From contig OY776125.1 in the NCBI GenBank assembly GCA_963675135.1, forward strand, positions 28,292,790-28,356,789: a stretch of 64,000 bases of DNA, written 5' to 3'. The notes below the pieces were generated by a model. The model did no database searches. It saw nothing but the letters and a program-made list of their open reading frames with translations, and was not told the DNA's origin. Both the position numbers and the translations under genes were made by a program. Each line of letters opens with the position of its first letter. The first letter of the stretch is position 1. Shown here one piece after another: positions 1-11,321 of this stretch. Source of the stretch: Galeopsis tetrahit. Its lineage: Eukaryota > Streptophyta > Magnoliopsida > Lamiales > Lamiaceae.

Positions 1-585
1 TGAAAAGTGAGGATGAAGTTTGTAAGCTTTGAAAGTGAAAGCACACATTGTAAATAAACAAGTTTTGTCCTCCACTAGAAGAGTCACAATTCCCAAATTC
101 GTCTTACCTTGTCTAAAGAGCCAATGTTACATCCTTGATTAAAGCCCTATTGATCACATTGTTGAACACTTGAGTGGTGTAGAAAGTAGAATGTGGGCAA
201 GCTTATGGTGATTGCATAGCATAACTTGGTTGTTGAGTGCATTCATATCCTCAATTTGTTTGTGTGTTTGAGAGAAACACTCTATCATGTGAGTAGAGGA
301 CTTGAACATTTGGATTATGTTTCCCGTTCACAATGTGTTGTGTGTTTGTGTTGGTCCTGAAAGGAGTATATAACAAGTGTACTTGTGTATTCCTTGACAT
401 ATGAGTGTGAATTGCAATAATGAACCTATGACCTTCATTGAGAAAGCACTTTGAGAAAGCAATATCACCACATTTTACTTTTCATGTGTGATTTGCATTG
501 AATATTCCATTGTGATCATTCCACCCTCATTGCTTTAGGTGCTTAGTTTTTTTAGGACAAACAACATTTTAAGTTTTTGGGGGTT
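1..585 (+). mobile_element. 3' internal end of a Ty3/gypsy-type LTR retrotransposon
   Basis: No coding frame is recognisable. At 551-583 a phrase with 'aggacaaac', then 'aagttt', ends in a purine run (GGGGG, 579-583) directly before TG at 586. This is how many plant gypsy elements end: a polypurine tract abutting the 3' LTR. I infer that this is the 3' untranslated internal part of an element whose body lies to the left of the window. Confidence 0.5.
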
Positions 586-849
586 TGATTCGGATGGAGT
601 TTACACACTTTAGATGCACATGTGAAGCTCATTTTGATGTTGATTTCATTGATTTATGAATTGAATATGATGATTTGAGCCCAAATGAGGGAAAGGTTGT
701 GTTTTGTCGATTTTGTAGGAAAAACGATGGAATTTGGAGCAAAAAATATACCATACTTCACTGGATCAAAAATAGGAGTGCACCATTGAGTTCGTCTAAA
801 AAACGGAGTGGAATAGTAAAAAGAATCGAGTCGATCGGACACCCGAGAC

Positions 850-1330
850 AAAAGATATGCACAAGACAAGAAAGTTTGAAGTCAACCAAGAGCACGGCCG
901 AGCTCATGCCTAAGCCGAGCTGTCCTCAAAGCCAAGATCATAGGCCACGACCGAGATGAGCGCCCGAGATGGCCATGATCGATACAACAACTTGGAAAGC
1001 CGAGCGAGCACGGCCGAGATGCAAGCACGGCCGAGCTGCCCAAAAATTATCATCCGAGAGCCTCGGCCGAGCACCATGCTCGAGCATGTCGAGCTCGATG
1101 CAGCAACTTTAAGCACCGAGCAAGGCACGACCGAGAAGCAGGCACGACCGAGCTCCTCAAATTCATCACCATGCGCAGCACGGCCGAGGCATAGCCACGT
1201 CTGAGCCCCCCTCCAAGCTCAATTTTCACACACCACGACCGAGGCCCTTGCTCGGCCGAGCACCTGGGCCACCAACATTCCACCTTGCATGGTCGAGCTC
1301 CGTGCACGGCCGTGCTACTCCATTTTCGGT
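850..1330 (+). repeat. CGGCCGAG motif cluster in LTR U3
   Basis: A GC-rich island inside AT-rich DNA. The short motif CACGGCCGAG/CCGAGC recurs roughly twenty times with irregular spacing, just upstream of the LTR TATA box at 1402. The core CGGCCG is palindromic. The related LTR at 53714-54915 carries a different palindromic motif (CTCGGTCAACCGAG) at the same place. Confidence 0.7.
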
Positions 1331-2381
1331 GCCTTTTGTGCATTTTGGCCATTTTTGAGAGACTAACTTGCAATTCTTGCACCCAAACCCTACCCCAACA
1401 CTATATAAGCCCCCATTCTTGAAATCAATTGTACATTCCCCCAATTCCTAAAATTCCACACATACAAACACACATTTGGAGGTGATTTGGCCATAACTTC
1501 TTCAATTTTTCATCAATTCAAGCAAGGGAGGCATCATTAGCTTTGGAATTTCATTCCACACCATACTTTAGACTAAGCTTTCTATTTCTCTATCTTTTTA
1601 TTTAGTTATTTTGTTAATTGGATTATGTTGTTGATTAGCTAGAATACTTTTGGTTTTAGGGCTATGTTTATACTTTGGATTAGACATGTGCGACGGTTGA
1701 AAACCGCCGGTTTCGATTAGAAACCGACGGTTACGGTTTTGGGTTTAGACGAACCGTAACCGAACCGCGAACCGCCGATTACAGTTTTCAAACCGGCGGT
1801 TCTGTAATTTTTTTTTTATCTCATTTTCGACTCGTTTTTTACTTTTTTTGATTGTTTTAGACTCTTTTTTCGATCGTTTTAAGTTAAAATTATTTGTACA
1901 ACTTAAAATTATACTCGTTTTAAATTTTGTTAATTGTTTTTATAAATTATTATATTATAACTTTACTTATAAGTTATAACTTATATAAGTTATTAAGTTA
2001 TAAATTATTAAATATTAAGAGAATAAATTTAATGTAACTTATGCGAGTGAAGAGTGATAAAAACTTCAAAAAATAAATTAATTATAATTTACAACTTACA
2101 ACTTACAACTTAAAAAAATAAATAAAACTTATATAAATTAAAAACGTTAGAATTACAATTTACAAGTTACAACTTATAACAATAAATTACAATAAATTTG
2201 GGGAGGGGTCAAAAGAAATTGGACTTGAGCTTAATTTTAAATATTAAACTTAGAAATTCTAAGTTCAAAAATTTAAAATTAAGTTGCCTACGTATCCAAA
2301 TCCAACGGAAATTGGAATCAAAGTCCACGTAGTTCTCTTACCTCAACTTACCTCGTTGTTGTTGAATGATGACTCGATTCT

Positions 2382-4622
2382 TCATTCTTCGCTTCCGCCC
2401 GTAGAGGTGCATTCCTCGTCTTCTTCATTATCATCTTCTAACGATTGAGCTCTTTTTTCGGCTTTTTTCCAATCATCAAGTAAGCATTGGTTCTCTACGT
2501 TTTCAACAGTCATATTGGACCTCGTTGCATTCAAAGTATAACCTCCTACACTAAAAGCTTGCTCAATGGCAACGGTTGAGGCGGGAGCCGCAAAAATTTC
2601 TCTTGCTTGACATTGCCGGAAATACTTGAGTCACCGTCGACCAACATCTTAGTATGTCAAAGTCTCCTTCCATATTTTCCATTGATGTATTCCTTTCATA
2701 GCTTTCATATTCTTGAGTATATGTAAATTTTGATCTTTTACAATTACGTTGAAAAAGAAAGCTATCAACATCATCCATATTGTCTACCAAATCATTTTGT
2801 TCGTCAACACTAGCACTAGAACTAGAACTAGAAGAGGATAAACCATGTGTATCCATATACTCCTTAATTAATGATAATATAAGTTGTTGAACTTCAAATA
2901 TGAAATGTTCGATGTTCGGTTGTTCATTAGGATATTCGGAAATAGGATATAATTTTTTATAATACAAGGTTAACATATCTTTAAGACCCTCTAACTTATA
3001 TCTAGGATCAAAAACTTTAGCAACAAAAAATATAGGGGGAATTATAGCAAAATATATTTTCCATTTTTCCAACATAGGAGCAATAGCAAGATGTAATTGT
3101 GGATCGCTTTTGTAACGTGCTAAAACGGCGACAATTTGTAGACAATTTTCAAGTGCCAAATGAGAAGTAGGTTCGTAAACTTTAGACATAGCAAAAGTAG
3201 CATTATTAAAAGTTTCCAAAACCTTAATAATTTTTATGCAATGATTCCAATTTTCAGGAAGTAAACCAAAACCACATTTTTCTTCTTCAAAAAAGTCACA
3301 TAAAATCTCTTTATAATCAACCGACTCTTTTAACAATTTATAAGTAGAATTCCACCGTGTTGACACATCAAGAGAAATTTTTTTGGATGCACATTCCTAC
3401 TTCTACACAAAATTTTCCATTTTTTCATCATACTACCACGCCTCGTCAAATAAGTAATAACATCTTTAATAGGAGCAATATGCATTCTCAAAGCATTTAA
3501 ACCATCTTGAACACATAAATTTAAAATATGACACATGCATCTTATATGAAAAAAAATTCCACCAACATACGGTTGACATGCATTACGAAGTTGTTCGATA
3601 CTAGCATTATTAGCCCTAGCATTATCAAAACCAATTGAAAAAATTTTGTTAATTAAACCATAAGATTTTAAAATTTCAACAATTTTCTTTTTAATAACAT
3701 CGGCCGAGTGCACACAATCAAAATCCCTATAAGCAATTAATCTTTTTTTTAATGTCCAAGAATCATCAATCCAATGACAAGTAACTCCCATATATGAATG
3801 TTTTTGAAAATTATAACTCCAAATATCGGAACAAATAGAAACTTTACTCTTAAGTGAACGAAAAATATTGATCAAAGCAAGTTTATATTCACCAACAATA
3901 TTAGAAATATCACGAGTAACCGTAGAACGAGAAATTTTTTTCATGCTCGGTTGTAGTGAAAGTTGTACCAAATCATTAAAAGCAAAATTTTCAACAAAAC
4001 TATAAGGAAGATGTTGAACACTTATCATTTTAGCTAACATTTTTCTAAAATATGCTTGATCATATTTAAAAAGAGAAGTTGGATTATTTACCTCACCTTA
4101 AACTTTGCCTCTGGAGGACCCGGTAAATCCTCGTAGTTGCGTTTGGCTCGTTGCAATTCTCATTTTATCCGGATGGTGGTTTTTCATGTGGAGCTTGAAG
4201 GTACCATATCCTCCTCCTTTTTTAAATTTATACTCCTTTGGACAATAATTACAATGAATTATAAATCTATCGACTTCACCGGTTGGAACTTTTTGAAAGT
4301 GACGTGCAAAAATTTCGGATTTAAAACTTCGAGCTTGTGAAGAAGTAGGTGGTGGAATTTCGGTTGAAGGCGCTGAAGGTGGTGGTTGTGGTCCTTGTGG
4401 AATTTCGGTTGCACTTTCTTGAGTTGGACCACCTTCAACCTCTTCCTCATCATCATCATCAGTGGCAATTTCGTTCATGTGGTCGATGATATCGTCACCA
4501 AGAATTCTACGCATATTTTGACCTTCTTCATCGACGTCGTTGAACAATGGAACACGTCTTCGTCGAGGTTGTTGTGAAGAAGATACCATAGTCTTTCCTT
4601 TTGATGATCTTGAAGAAGACAT
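2382..4622 (-). pseudogene. hAT transposase pseudogene (BED finger to hATC)
   Basis: This would be the transposase of the surrounding element. The N-terminal piece (ATG at 4622) has a Ser/acid/Pro-rich leader and a BED zinc finger, C124-x2-C127-x17-H145-x3-H149. The central piece carries the hAT catalytic region, including the conserved TRWNSTY stretch. The C-terminal hATC dimerisation segment is readable in another frame down to a TGA at 2382. Three lesions break it: an in-frame TAA at 4098-4100, a one-base loss in an A-run near 3378-3384 and another frameshift near 2610. TATAAATA at 4775-4782 is a plausible promoter. Upstream of the second frameshift the frame is otherwise clean, so inactivation seems fairly recent. 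It looks non-functional as read, unless the TAA is removed by splicing. Confidence 0.88.
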
Positions 4623-5319
4623 ATTAGTAAATTGAGATTTGAGAGAATTAGAGATCAGAATTGATTAATTGAGAAGACTTGAGAGAATTGAGAGAATAAG
4701 AGAGAAATAGAGAATTGAGATAAGAGAGTTGAGATTGAGAGTTGAGGTGTGAAAAATGAGAAGAGAAAATGGGGTATTTATAGGTGAAAAATGAGCAATT
4801 TTCGGAATTAAAAAACAAATTCTGCAAAACCGCCGGGTATAACCGGACCAGCGGTTAACCGGCTGCCAGATTAATCGTAGCCATTGAGATTCAACGGTCA
4901 AATGATCTGGACCGTTGATCTCCAACGGCTAGATTTTTTTAAATTGGGGAAATCGAACCGAACCGGCGGTTAACCGACGGTTTTGACCGTTCGCAATTTT
5001 TTTTTAAATTTTATTTCCGCTTTTAATCTGGACCGTTGAGATTCAAAAGGTCAACAGATCTGGACCGTTGAATAGCCAACGGTCAGATTTTTTAAAATTC
5101 CAACCAGCGGTTAAACCGCCGGTTTGGCCGGATTTTTTTATTTTTTATTTTAAAAATTCAGATTCTTTGTTGCTCAATAAATGTGCCACTTTCCATTTTA
5201 TTTTTCACACCAAACCCCAAATCTCTCTCATTTCTCATTATTTTCATACTTCTTCAAGTCTTCATTCTTCAACTTTCAAACTTCAATTTCAAAGTCTCTC
5301 ACTCTCTCATTTTTTTTAA
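4623..5319. promoter_or_regulatory. Divergent promoter region between two BED-finger reading frames
   Basis: This stretch separates the - strand transposase start (4622) from a + strand BED-finger start (5320). It holds three blocks built from CGGTTAACCG/ACCGCCGG motifs (about 4827-4865, 4952-4991, 5100-5132). Between them are copies of 'tctggaccgttga' and 'caacggtcagatt'. A TATAAATA box at 4775-4782 points left. Both sides have CT-rich leaders containing TTTTTCACACC, suggesting that the two 5' regions are related by an inverted duplication. Confidence 0.6.
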
Positions 5320-5614
5320 ATGGCAACGGAAGGATCATCCGGAGTTACAAGTGTCAATATTGTTGTACGTCAACGTGATGAAGAAGAAATCAATCAACCG
5401 CCGCCTCGAATTCAACCAAACTTTCACCCTAGTTTGCAAAATCACTTTCGTGTGAGCTAGTGATACAAATCCAATAGACAATACACATGAAGTTTGTTGT
5501 AACTATTGCCCAAAAAAATATAAATTTAAGCGCGATGGAGGATACGGAGCTTTCAAGTCACACATTGAAAGAAATCATCCGGAGGCATTGGGACTTCCCC
5601 CTCGATTCTATTAA
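5320..5614 (+). pseudogene. Second BED zinc-finger fragment of the hAT element
   Basis: An ATG at 5320 opens a 46-codon frame (MATEGSSG...NHFRVS) ending in TAG at 5458. A +1 frame then encodes a clear BED finger (5489-5614: CCNYCPKKYKFK, then SHIERNH) and stops with TAA at 5612. It parallels the N-terminal part of the transposase at 4098-4622 but is clearly diverged and lacks any catalytic region. One frameshift near 5455 separates the halves. It could be the relic of a second element gene encoding only a DNA-binding domain, or a rearranged inverted copy of the transposase 5' end. Confidence 0.7.
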
Positions 5615-6689
5615 GTATTAGTAATTTTACTAATTTAGTATTATAGTATTTCATTTATTTGAAGTGTTTAAGTTTATTTTTATCTTGTCTTTGTAACTTT
5701 GTTCTTTACTTCTTTAAGTTTAGGTGTTAAATGTTATTTAACTATTTAAGTATGTAACTCTTAATTTAAGTGAAATGTTAAGTATTTAATTTAAATGTTT
5801 GTATTAATTGTATATAAATTTTTTTTAAAAAAAGCGTAAACCGTCGGTTAACCGGGAAACCGCCGGTTGCACTTAGGGGGAACCGTAAACGAACCGTAAA
5901 ATTACGGTTACGGTGCGGTTTCAAAACCGAAACCGCCGATTTTAGAGGTTCGGCGGTTAGAAACCGCCCGTGTCTACTTTGGATGATGTTTATGAATTAA
6001 TTTCTTGTTTATTTAGTGGTTGTGTTGTTATTTCTATTTAAATGCTTAACTTTCATTGCAAGACATGTTGTCAATGGTCATGATAATGTGTTTGATTTAT
6101 TATTAATTGAAATTGGATTGAGAGATCTTTTTCATTAATCGTATTTAAGCATTCGACCCCATATTATTGTGAGCTCGAGAGAGGATCAATTATTGAGAGG
6201 GTATTAGATGATCTTAGGACCCTTTTTTTAGGTTTATTATGCACGTTAGGTAGAGATACTAGTTTGTGTGACATTTCTCTTGGATTAATTGGATCGAAAT
6301 AACTTTTAATTCATTATTTCGTGATCAACCCTATAGTAATCAACACAACATCACTTAAATAGGCTTTTGATCATAAATTGACCCCTTACTGTGACATATG
6401 CCTTGGAACCTCCCTTTTTGTCTTTGAGTTTTAACCGTATTTCTCTCGTTTTGTTATTTGCATGAGCACTTGTTGATCGATTTCTTTCTTACTCTTTTAA
6501 TTGTCTATTTGTGACACTTTGAGTAGATAATTAGGGGTAATTTCACACTTAAAACTTATCGATCGCCGTCTATATAAAATTCAATCGACAAACTCCACTT
6601 TTACACTACACCTCATCGTGGGATCGACCTCTTACTTATCACGCTACAATATACGTCGTATACTTGCGGTCGTGTATTTTGGTGTTGCA

Positions 6690-7019
6690 TAATACGTGAA
6701 TCAAGTAGATCGTCGAAATCAATCATATACGGTCAACTCGTGTCGAGCCAACAATAACTCCGCAAGAGCGCACTAAAATTCCTATATCTTCTGGAGTGGC
6801 CATATCTTCAAAAAGTCAACACATATTAATTAATAATTTTAGAATTAAATAAAACTATTATATATGTATTTCCTAATTGCGATAAGTAAACTACAACAAC
6901 TATAATTGTGAAAAAATCTCTTAAGCAGTTTGGTAAAAAAAAAATTTACTAAGTGAGAGAACTATATATGTGAGTATCTTATAATTATTAAATTAATTAT
7001 ATAACTTTTTATTATACAC
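6690..7019. other. AT-rich intergenic DNA
   Basis: Beyond the LTR I see no coding frame, RNA gene or bounded repeat here, only AT-rich sequence with A-runs. Confidence 0.6.
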
Positions 7020-7372
7020 TAGGACAACGGGCAAAAAATAGGTACGACATTGGGGATTCCCAGATGTTATTAATTACCTAGGACACAGGGAATTCACCGT
7101 TGTCAAAAGGTCTGGACCTACGAGATTAGTTTGATAGACAATAAGCGAAAAATAGGTATGACAACGGAGATTTTCTGTTGTTATTAATTGCCTATGACAA
7201 CAGGGATTTTTTGTTGTTATAAATTATGATCCGTTGTAATAAATGAACTACGACAACGGGGATTCTCCGTTGTAAAAAATTACGGACCTATGACATTAGT
7301 TTTATAGTCAACGGACAAAAAACAGTTACGACAACGGAGAATCCTTGTTGTAGTATGCGATTTCTGTATAGT
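7020..7372. mobile_element. CACTA-like subterminal repeat cluster (remnant)
   Basis: About nine copies of the ACGACAACGG/CCGTTGTCGTA motif occur in both orientations, e.g. 'ctacgacaacgg' and 'ccgttgtaa'. The right edge (7345-7372), read on the - strand, resembles a decayed CACTA end (ACTATACAGAAATCGCATAC). Such motif clusters are typical CACTA subterminal regions. No matching opposite end or transposase is visible, so this is a solo end or a tiny derivative. Confidence 0.4.
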
Positions 7373-7446
7373 ACTAAAACCCTTTCTAATAGTAAATTAA
7401 TATGATGATATTAAAATTTAATATATCTTATAGAATTAATTATACA

Positions 7447-7690
7447 CGTATATATATATATATATATAACCAACTTAGGGCTTTTTTATAAAACCAGATT
7501 TCTGAGGTGTAACGCCACACATCATCATAATTCTTATTAATATATTTTAAATATAATTTAAAACAAATATTATCCATTAAAATATATTTTAATTTTTTAA
7601 TATCTAATTTCCCCCGTTAGTAAAAACCAGAAAACATGTCAAAGCAAATCAAATTTTCATCTGCACCACATTATTTTTTTTTATTTACGA
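7447..7690 (-). repeat. Dispersed repeat R1, copy 1, with (AT)n end
   Basis: This is the reverse complement of 15895-16150. Both copies have an (AT)n microsatellite at one end, followed by 'aaccagattt', 'attatccattaaaatat', 'tttaatatctaatttccc', 'gttagtaaaaaccagaaaac' and finally 'atctgcaccac'. No coding potential and no clear TSD. The family is unknown; it is probably a non-autonomous element with an AT-rich tail. Confidence 0.7.
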
Positions 7691-8469
7691 TTTATTTTTA
7701 CTAAGAAAACCTGGGAAAAGCAGAAAACTATCACTCAAGCATTCCACATACATTTCATCTATATTGCATATTCACATCTTGAACAAGTTCTCAGAAGATT
7801 AATCCAGTTGCTTAATTATATGAATATTATATTATGAAATATGTAATATTATAGACACCCCATGAATTTGAACAAAAATAGAATAAAACGTGTATGATTC
7901 GTGTAGTAGATGGTTCCGGTCAACGAGTGCTCATGCTTTTTTTTCAAAAGGTACGTCTCAAGTCCTCGATTTAAGGGTGCTCTTATAAACCAACGACATA
8001 ATGATGAGTTAGTGGCCAATTTGTACAAGAGAAACTTTTTGTGATTCCAGAAACAAGTTGATGAGAGTAATACATATTATATTAATCTTGAGTTAGTCTA
8101 GTTGCCAAGAGAATGAGATTTAGTTGCCAAGAGAATGTGAAAGCATACATCGAATTCTTTTATACGCACGCTGTAAGAGAAATATTAATAGCAGTGAAGA
8201 AGTGAATTCACGACTTCAAAGAGGCATCAAATTATTTATTATTTGTGACGGGGTAAAGGTACGTGGAAAAAGATTGATATTTGTGTATGGTTCTATACAT
8301 GGTCTCATATTTTTTCAACATACTTGTATGAATAATTTTAACTCAATATGATTTTTTTTTTTTATGGTTTGCCAGATCAATTTTGATTCAATATTATTTT
8401 TTTGAGTTTATTTACTACTGGCTCCTAGTTACTTAGATTTGTTGCAACACACTCCCATTAGTACTGTTT
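7691..8469. other. Intergenic DNA without recognised features
   Basis: The open frame at 8124-8351 has no recognisable domain. Nothing else can be supported. Confidence 0.5.
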
Positions 8470-8563
8470 ACCTTTCTTCTCTCAACAACTTCCATCCTCT
8501 GTTTATTTCTACAACACACAATTTCCATCACAAATCCATTCACAGACATGAGGGCAATCACTG

Positions 8564-8857
8564 TAGAAATTCAGCGACGATGAACAAGAAGACGACAACA
8601 TGGAAGAAATCTTGACCTCGGATTCCTCGAATTCAGACCACTTTAAAAGATTCCCACTACAACATTCTTTCTCAACGGGCTCCATCAAAACCCCCAGAAA
8701 GAAGCTTCCAGTTACGGCCATCGCCAATCTGCGCTCGGGAAAAGCTCGATCCTACTTATCATCAGGACTAAAGTCTTGGGCACGCTTTTCGGGCCCAGAA
8801 GGGGCAACGTTCATTTCGCGTCTCAAGAGGATTTCAAGCTCGGCCCGGCCTTTTTAG
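8564..8857 (+). CDS. Unidentified gene fragment (acidic/basic short protein)
   Basis: The frame is open from 8567. Upstream of the ATG at 8600 it reads FSDDEQEDDN; from the ATG it gives an 85-residue product beginning MEEILTSDSS with a basic middle (TPRKKLP). GC content and codon usage are higher than in the surrounding DNA. A CT-rich leader (8470-8530) resembles a 5' UTR, and intron-like acceptor sites (CTTGCAG, TTTGCAG) follow at about 9272 and 9345. I do not recognise the family. It may be a captured or decayed 5' exon. Confidence 0.25.
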
Positions 8858-9550
8858 TGGAATTAGCAAGAGGATTTCATGGGCTCGTCTTCTCCGATCT
8901 GCGCTGCTCGCGTGATGGCGGCGTAGATCTAGGGTTTTCTGGGGGGTTGTTGACATCCTGAGTTACCAGATAAATTATTAAAGAGAAATTATTTATAAAC
9001 TCTTCTTGCACTTCAATTTCTTCTTTTAATCAACTAGATTCATTGGTACAAGATTTCAATTTTGTCTGAATGTTTCAATAGATTTTGATGGGTAGTTAAA
9101 AACTCAATCTTGAAATTTCGCTAGATTTAATGTTTCTGGGTCTGATTCTGAATGACTTGAATGTGTTAAGAAGATGTTCATGAGTTTGTTTGTGTTTGTG
9201 TGGGCAAAATTTTCTTGATTTGGAGTTGTTTTATGGTCCAGAGATTTGAAGATGAAATCATTCCTACTTGCAGGTTTCAATCTGTTGTTCATTTGACCAT
9301 TTGCATTATATGATAGAACAAGTTTCTTATTAACATGTTTGCAGAGACATTGGGATTGGAATTGTGCCATATGATTCCTCTTATTGTCTTTTATCTTATT
9401 CGGGCATACTTGGATTCAAAATAATAAGAACCTCTTTGGCTAAGTTTATTTAAACATCGTATAAGCTCTATCATTTTGTAAATTGTTTAAGAGCTTATAA
9501 GAAGATCTACTCATTCCGTATAAGCTCTATTAATTTCGAATCTGCTTGGA
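8858..9550. other. Possible intronic/3' remainder of the 8.6-kb fragment
   Basis: AT-rich DNA with two good polypyrimidine-AG acceptors (about 9272 and 9345) but no convincing exons. A 'tataagctctat' phrase recurs at about 9461 and 9519. Confidence 0.35.
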
Positions 9551-9568
9551 CAAGGAATTAAGAAAATA

Positions 9569-9778
9569 ATGGCTAATACAATCTGGGTGAGTGTGGCGTG
9601 GTCTATATGGACACTAAGAAATATAATTTGCTTCAACAATGACAAGCTGGAGAGAGGGAAAATGGTGGAAATAATAAAACTAAGGTTAAAGATGTGGCTT
9701 GGGAAAAAAATTTGGAAAGCTAAGGAGACCAATGTATCTCAGTGGAGGAATAACCCACTTGAGTGTTTGGAAAATTGA
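9569..9778 (+). pseudogene. LINE ORF2 C-terminal fragment
   Basis: A 69-residue frame contains SVAWSIWTLRNIICF, then a KLRLKMWL helix and SQWRNNPLECL. This pattern is typical of the segment between the zf-RVT zinc-binding region and the C-terminus of plant L1-type reverse transcriptases. The upstream RT domain is missing. No poly(A) tail or TSD was found, so it is an old fragment. Confidence 0.5.
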
Positions 9779-9905
9779 CAGCAAATTGGATAAGTCATTT
9801 TTGGCTAGTTGGTGTTCTTAACAACCATTCTAGAATCTTATTTATTGTTTATAGTTTATTTTTCAAGCTAATTTAGAGCAATATTGTTTTCGTGTACGGG
9901 TTATG

Positions 9906-10070
9906 GCTGACAAAAAAAAATCGAATCGAATACTCGAATAATATTGTTTAAAAAAATTGAATCAAATTTATAATTTAATAATTAAACGAATACGAATAAT
10001 CAAATATTTTTTTGAATACGAATCGAATACTTTGGTATTCATTTCGATTTGATTCGTTTACCACTCTATT
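9906..10070. mobile_element. Possible hAT-type MITE remnant
   Basis: The segment starts 'atggctgacaaa' and ends 'gtttaccactctat', with TCGAAT repeats in inverted arrangement between. Plant hAT MITEs often look like this. The ends are imperfect and no TSD was confirmed. Confidence 0.25.
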
Positions 10071-10885
10071 TGTGACTGAAGAGAGAGTTTTTTTTGTAAT
10101 TAATAAATTGTTGAATATTACATTTTCTAAAGTTCTAAATCTCTATAAACCCCAAATTGAAATTGAGTTTGAATATTATATAAGTTTCTAAAACTAAAAT
10201 ATTTGAACACTAAGTGTTGTAAGGTTGAACACTAGGCGTTGCAAGATTGAACACTAAGACAAGTACTCTGACGGAAGAGAGAGTTTCTTTTGTAATTAAT
10301 TATGTCAGCTGATTGATACACCCCTTCCTTCTTAATATCCAAATTCAATTTAGGGTTTAGATACTTATGTAAACTCTAATGTTGTGTTTCGATGAATGAA
10401 TTTGATTTAAGAAAGACATTTCAAATAAACATATTTAAAAATACATGATTTTCAAATGAAATGGTTTTTGTGAGAATTTAAAATTCTCTTCATTTTAACT
10501 TAAAAAAGATGGGCACAAATCTAAATATTTAAAATAAATTCATTTACTTTTTAATCCAAACAAGTGAGGTGGATTTGGATCGTGAATCGATCAAAATTCC
10601 TTTATTTAAATGAAGCCTATGTAACTTATGTAATATTATTCAAATTTAATTTTAATTTAACTTTTAGTAACTTATAGAATATTCAAAATCAATTTAAGTT
10701 TAAGGTTTATGACATTATGTTTAGTACCTTAAATACAATTTAAGTTTAGCAACTTATGTGATATTCCAATTCAATTTAGGGTTTAGTACCTTATGTGATA
10801 TTTTCTCTTATTTAAAATGTATAGTGAGTTTATGTGACATGTTGAGAATGTGTAATGATTCAATCTCAATTTCAATTTCAATTTT

Positions 10886-11290
10886 GGTGCGATAGCACAT
10901 GATGACGGGGGTAACTTTGTGGCATTTCGTACATCAACAACGCCTTACAACTACTCAATAATCGAGGGAGAAGCAATGGGATTACTCGAGGCGCTATCGT
11001 GGATCAAAGAGATGGGTTTCGAACAAGTGGATATGGAGGTGGATGAAAAGGGCATAACATATGCTATAAACTCAACTACATCACTGTTGTCAACTCTTGG
11101 AGACTACATTCTGCTTGCAAAAATGTTATGACTTCTATTTCTTATTGCTCTATTTTTTTTTATTCGTCGTATGGCTAATGAGAAAACCCATCAACTAGCT
11201 AAAGTTGCTAGGGATTTTCCTAACCCTCATGTTCAGTATGATCTTCCATCCTTTATGGACGACATATCGGTCGGCATTTGCAGCTGTTAG
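10886..11290 (+). pseudogene. LINE RNase H-like domain (RVT_3) remnant
   Basis: From 10919 the frame reads an RNase H-like fold: a YSIIEGEAMGLLEALSW helix with the conserved Glu, then 'VDMEVD' with a conserved Asp. A shifted frame near 11135-11290 continues with RRMANEKTHQLAKVA, the conserved C-terminal Asn/His helix of this family, and ends at TAG 11288. A frameshift near 11125-11165 separates the two parts. The nuclease is broken and lacks the upstream reverse transcriptase. Confidence 0.75.
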
Positions 11291-11321
11291 TTAATAAATG
11301 AAGTTTGGACTTAAAAAAAAA
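10886..11321 (+). mobile_element. 5'-truncated LINE with 14-bp TSD
   Basis: A 436-bp insertion ends in a poly(A) run (11313-11321) after 'gttaataaatgaag'. It is flanked by a perfect 14-bp duplication TCAATTTCAATTTT (10872-10885 and 11322-11335). Severe 5' truncation, A-tail and a variable-length TSD are the hallmarks of LINE retrotransposition. The content is the RNase H-like end of a plant LINE. Confidence 0.85.

Larger units (their letters stand above)
1681..5976 (-). mobile_element. hAT transposon, 4296 bp, 8-bp TSD
   Basis: The ends are short imperfect terminal inverted repeats: TAGACATGTGCGACGG on the left and TAGACACGGGCGG on the right, read inward. They are flanked by a perfect 8-bp duplication CTTTGGAT (1673-1680 and 5977-5984). 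Subterminal regions are full of ACCGCCGGTT/CGGTTAACCG-type motifs, the usual binding-site clusters of hAT transposases. The element carries a hAT transposase pseudogene on the - strand (2382-4622) and a second BED-finger fragment on the + strand (5320-5614). It sits inside the gypsy-type LTR. Confidence 0.92.
586..6689 (+). mobile_element. Gypsy-type LTR, interrupted by a hAT element
   Basis: The LTR would start TGATTCGG (586) after the purine run and end GTGTTGCA (6689). It is split by the hAT element at 1681-5976; without that it is about 1.8 kb. A TATA box (TATATAAG, 1402-1409) fits a U3/R border. The part from about 1430 to 1680 plus 5985-6689 is clearly homologous, in reverse orientation, to 53714-54915. 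Shared landmarks are 'cctatagtaatcaacac', 'tgaccccttactgtgacata' and 'tatacttgcggtcgt'. The outer boundaries are inferred; no TSD could be checked because the 5' side is outside the window. Confidence 0.55.
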
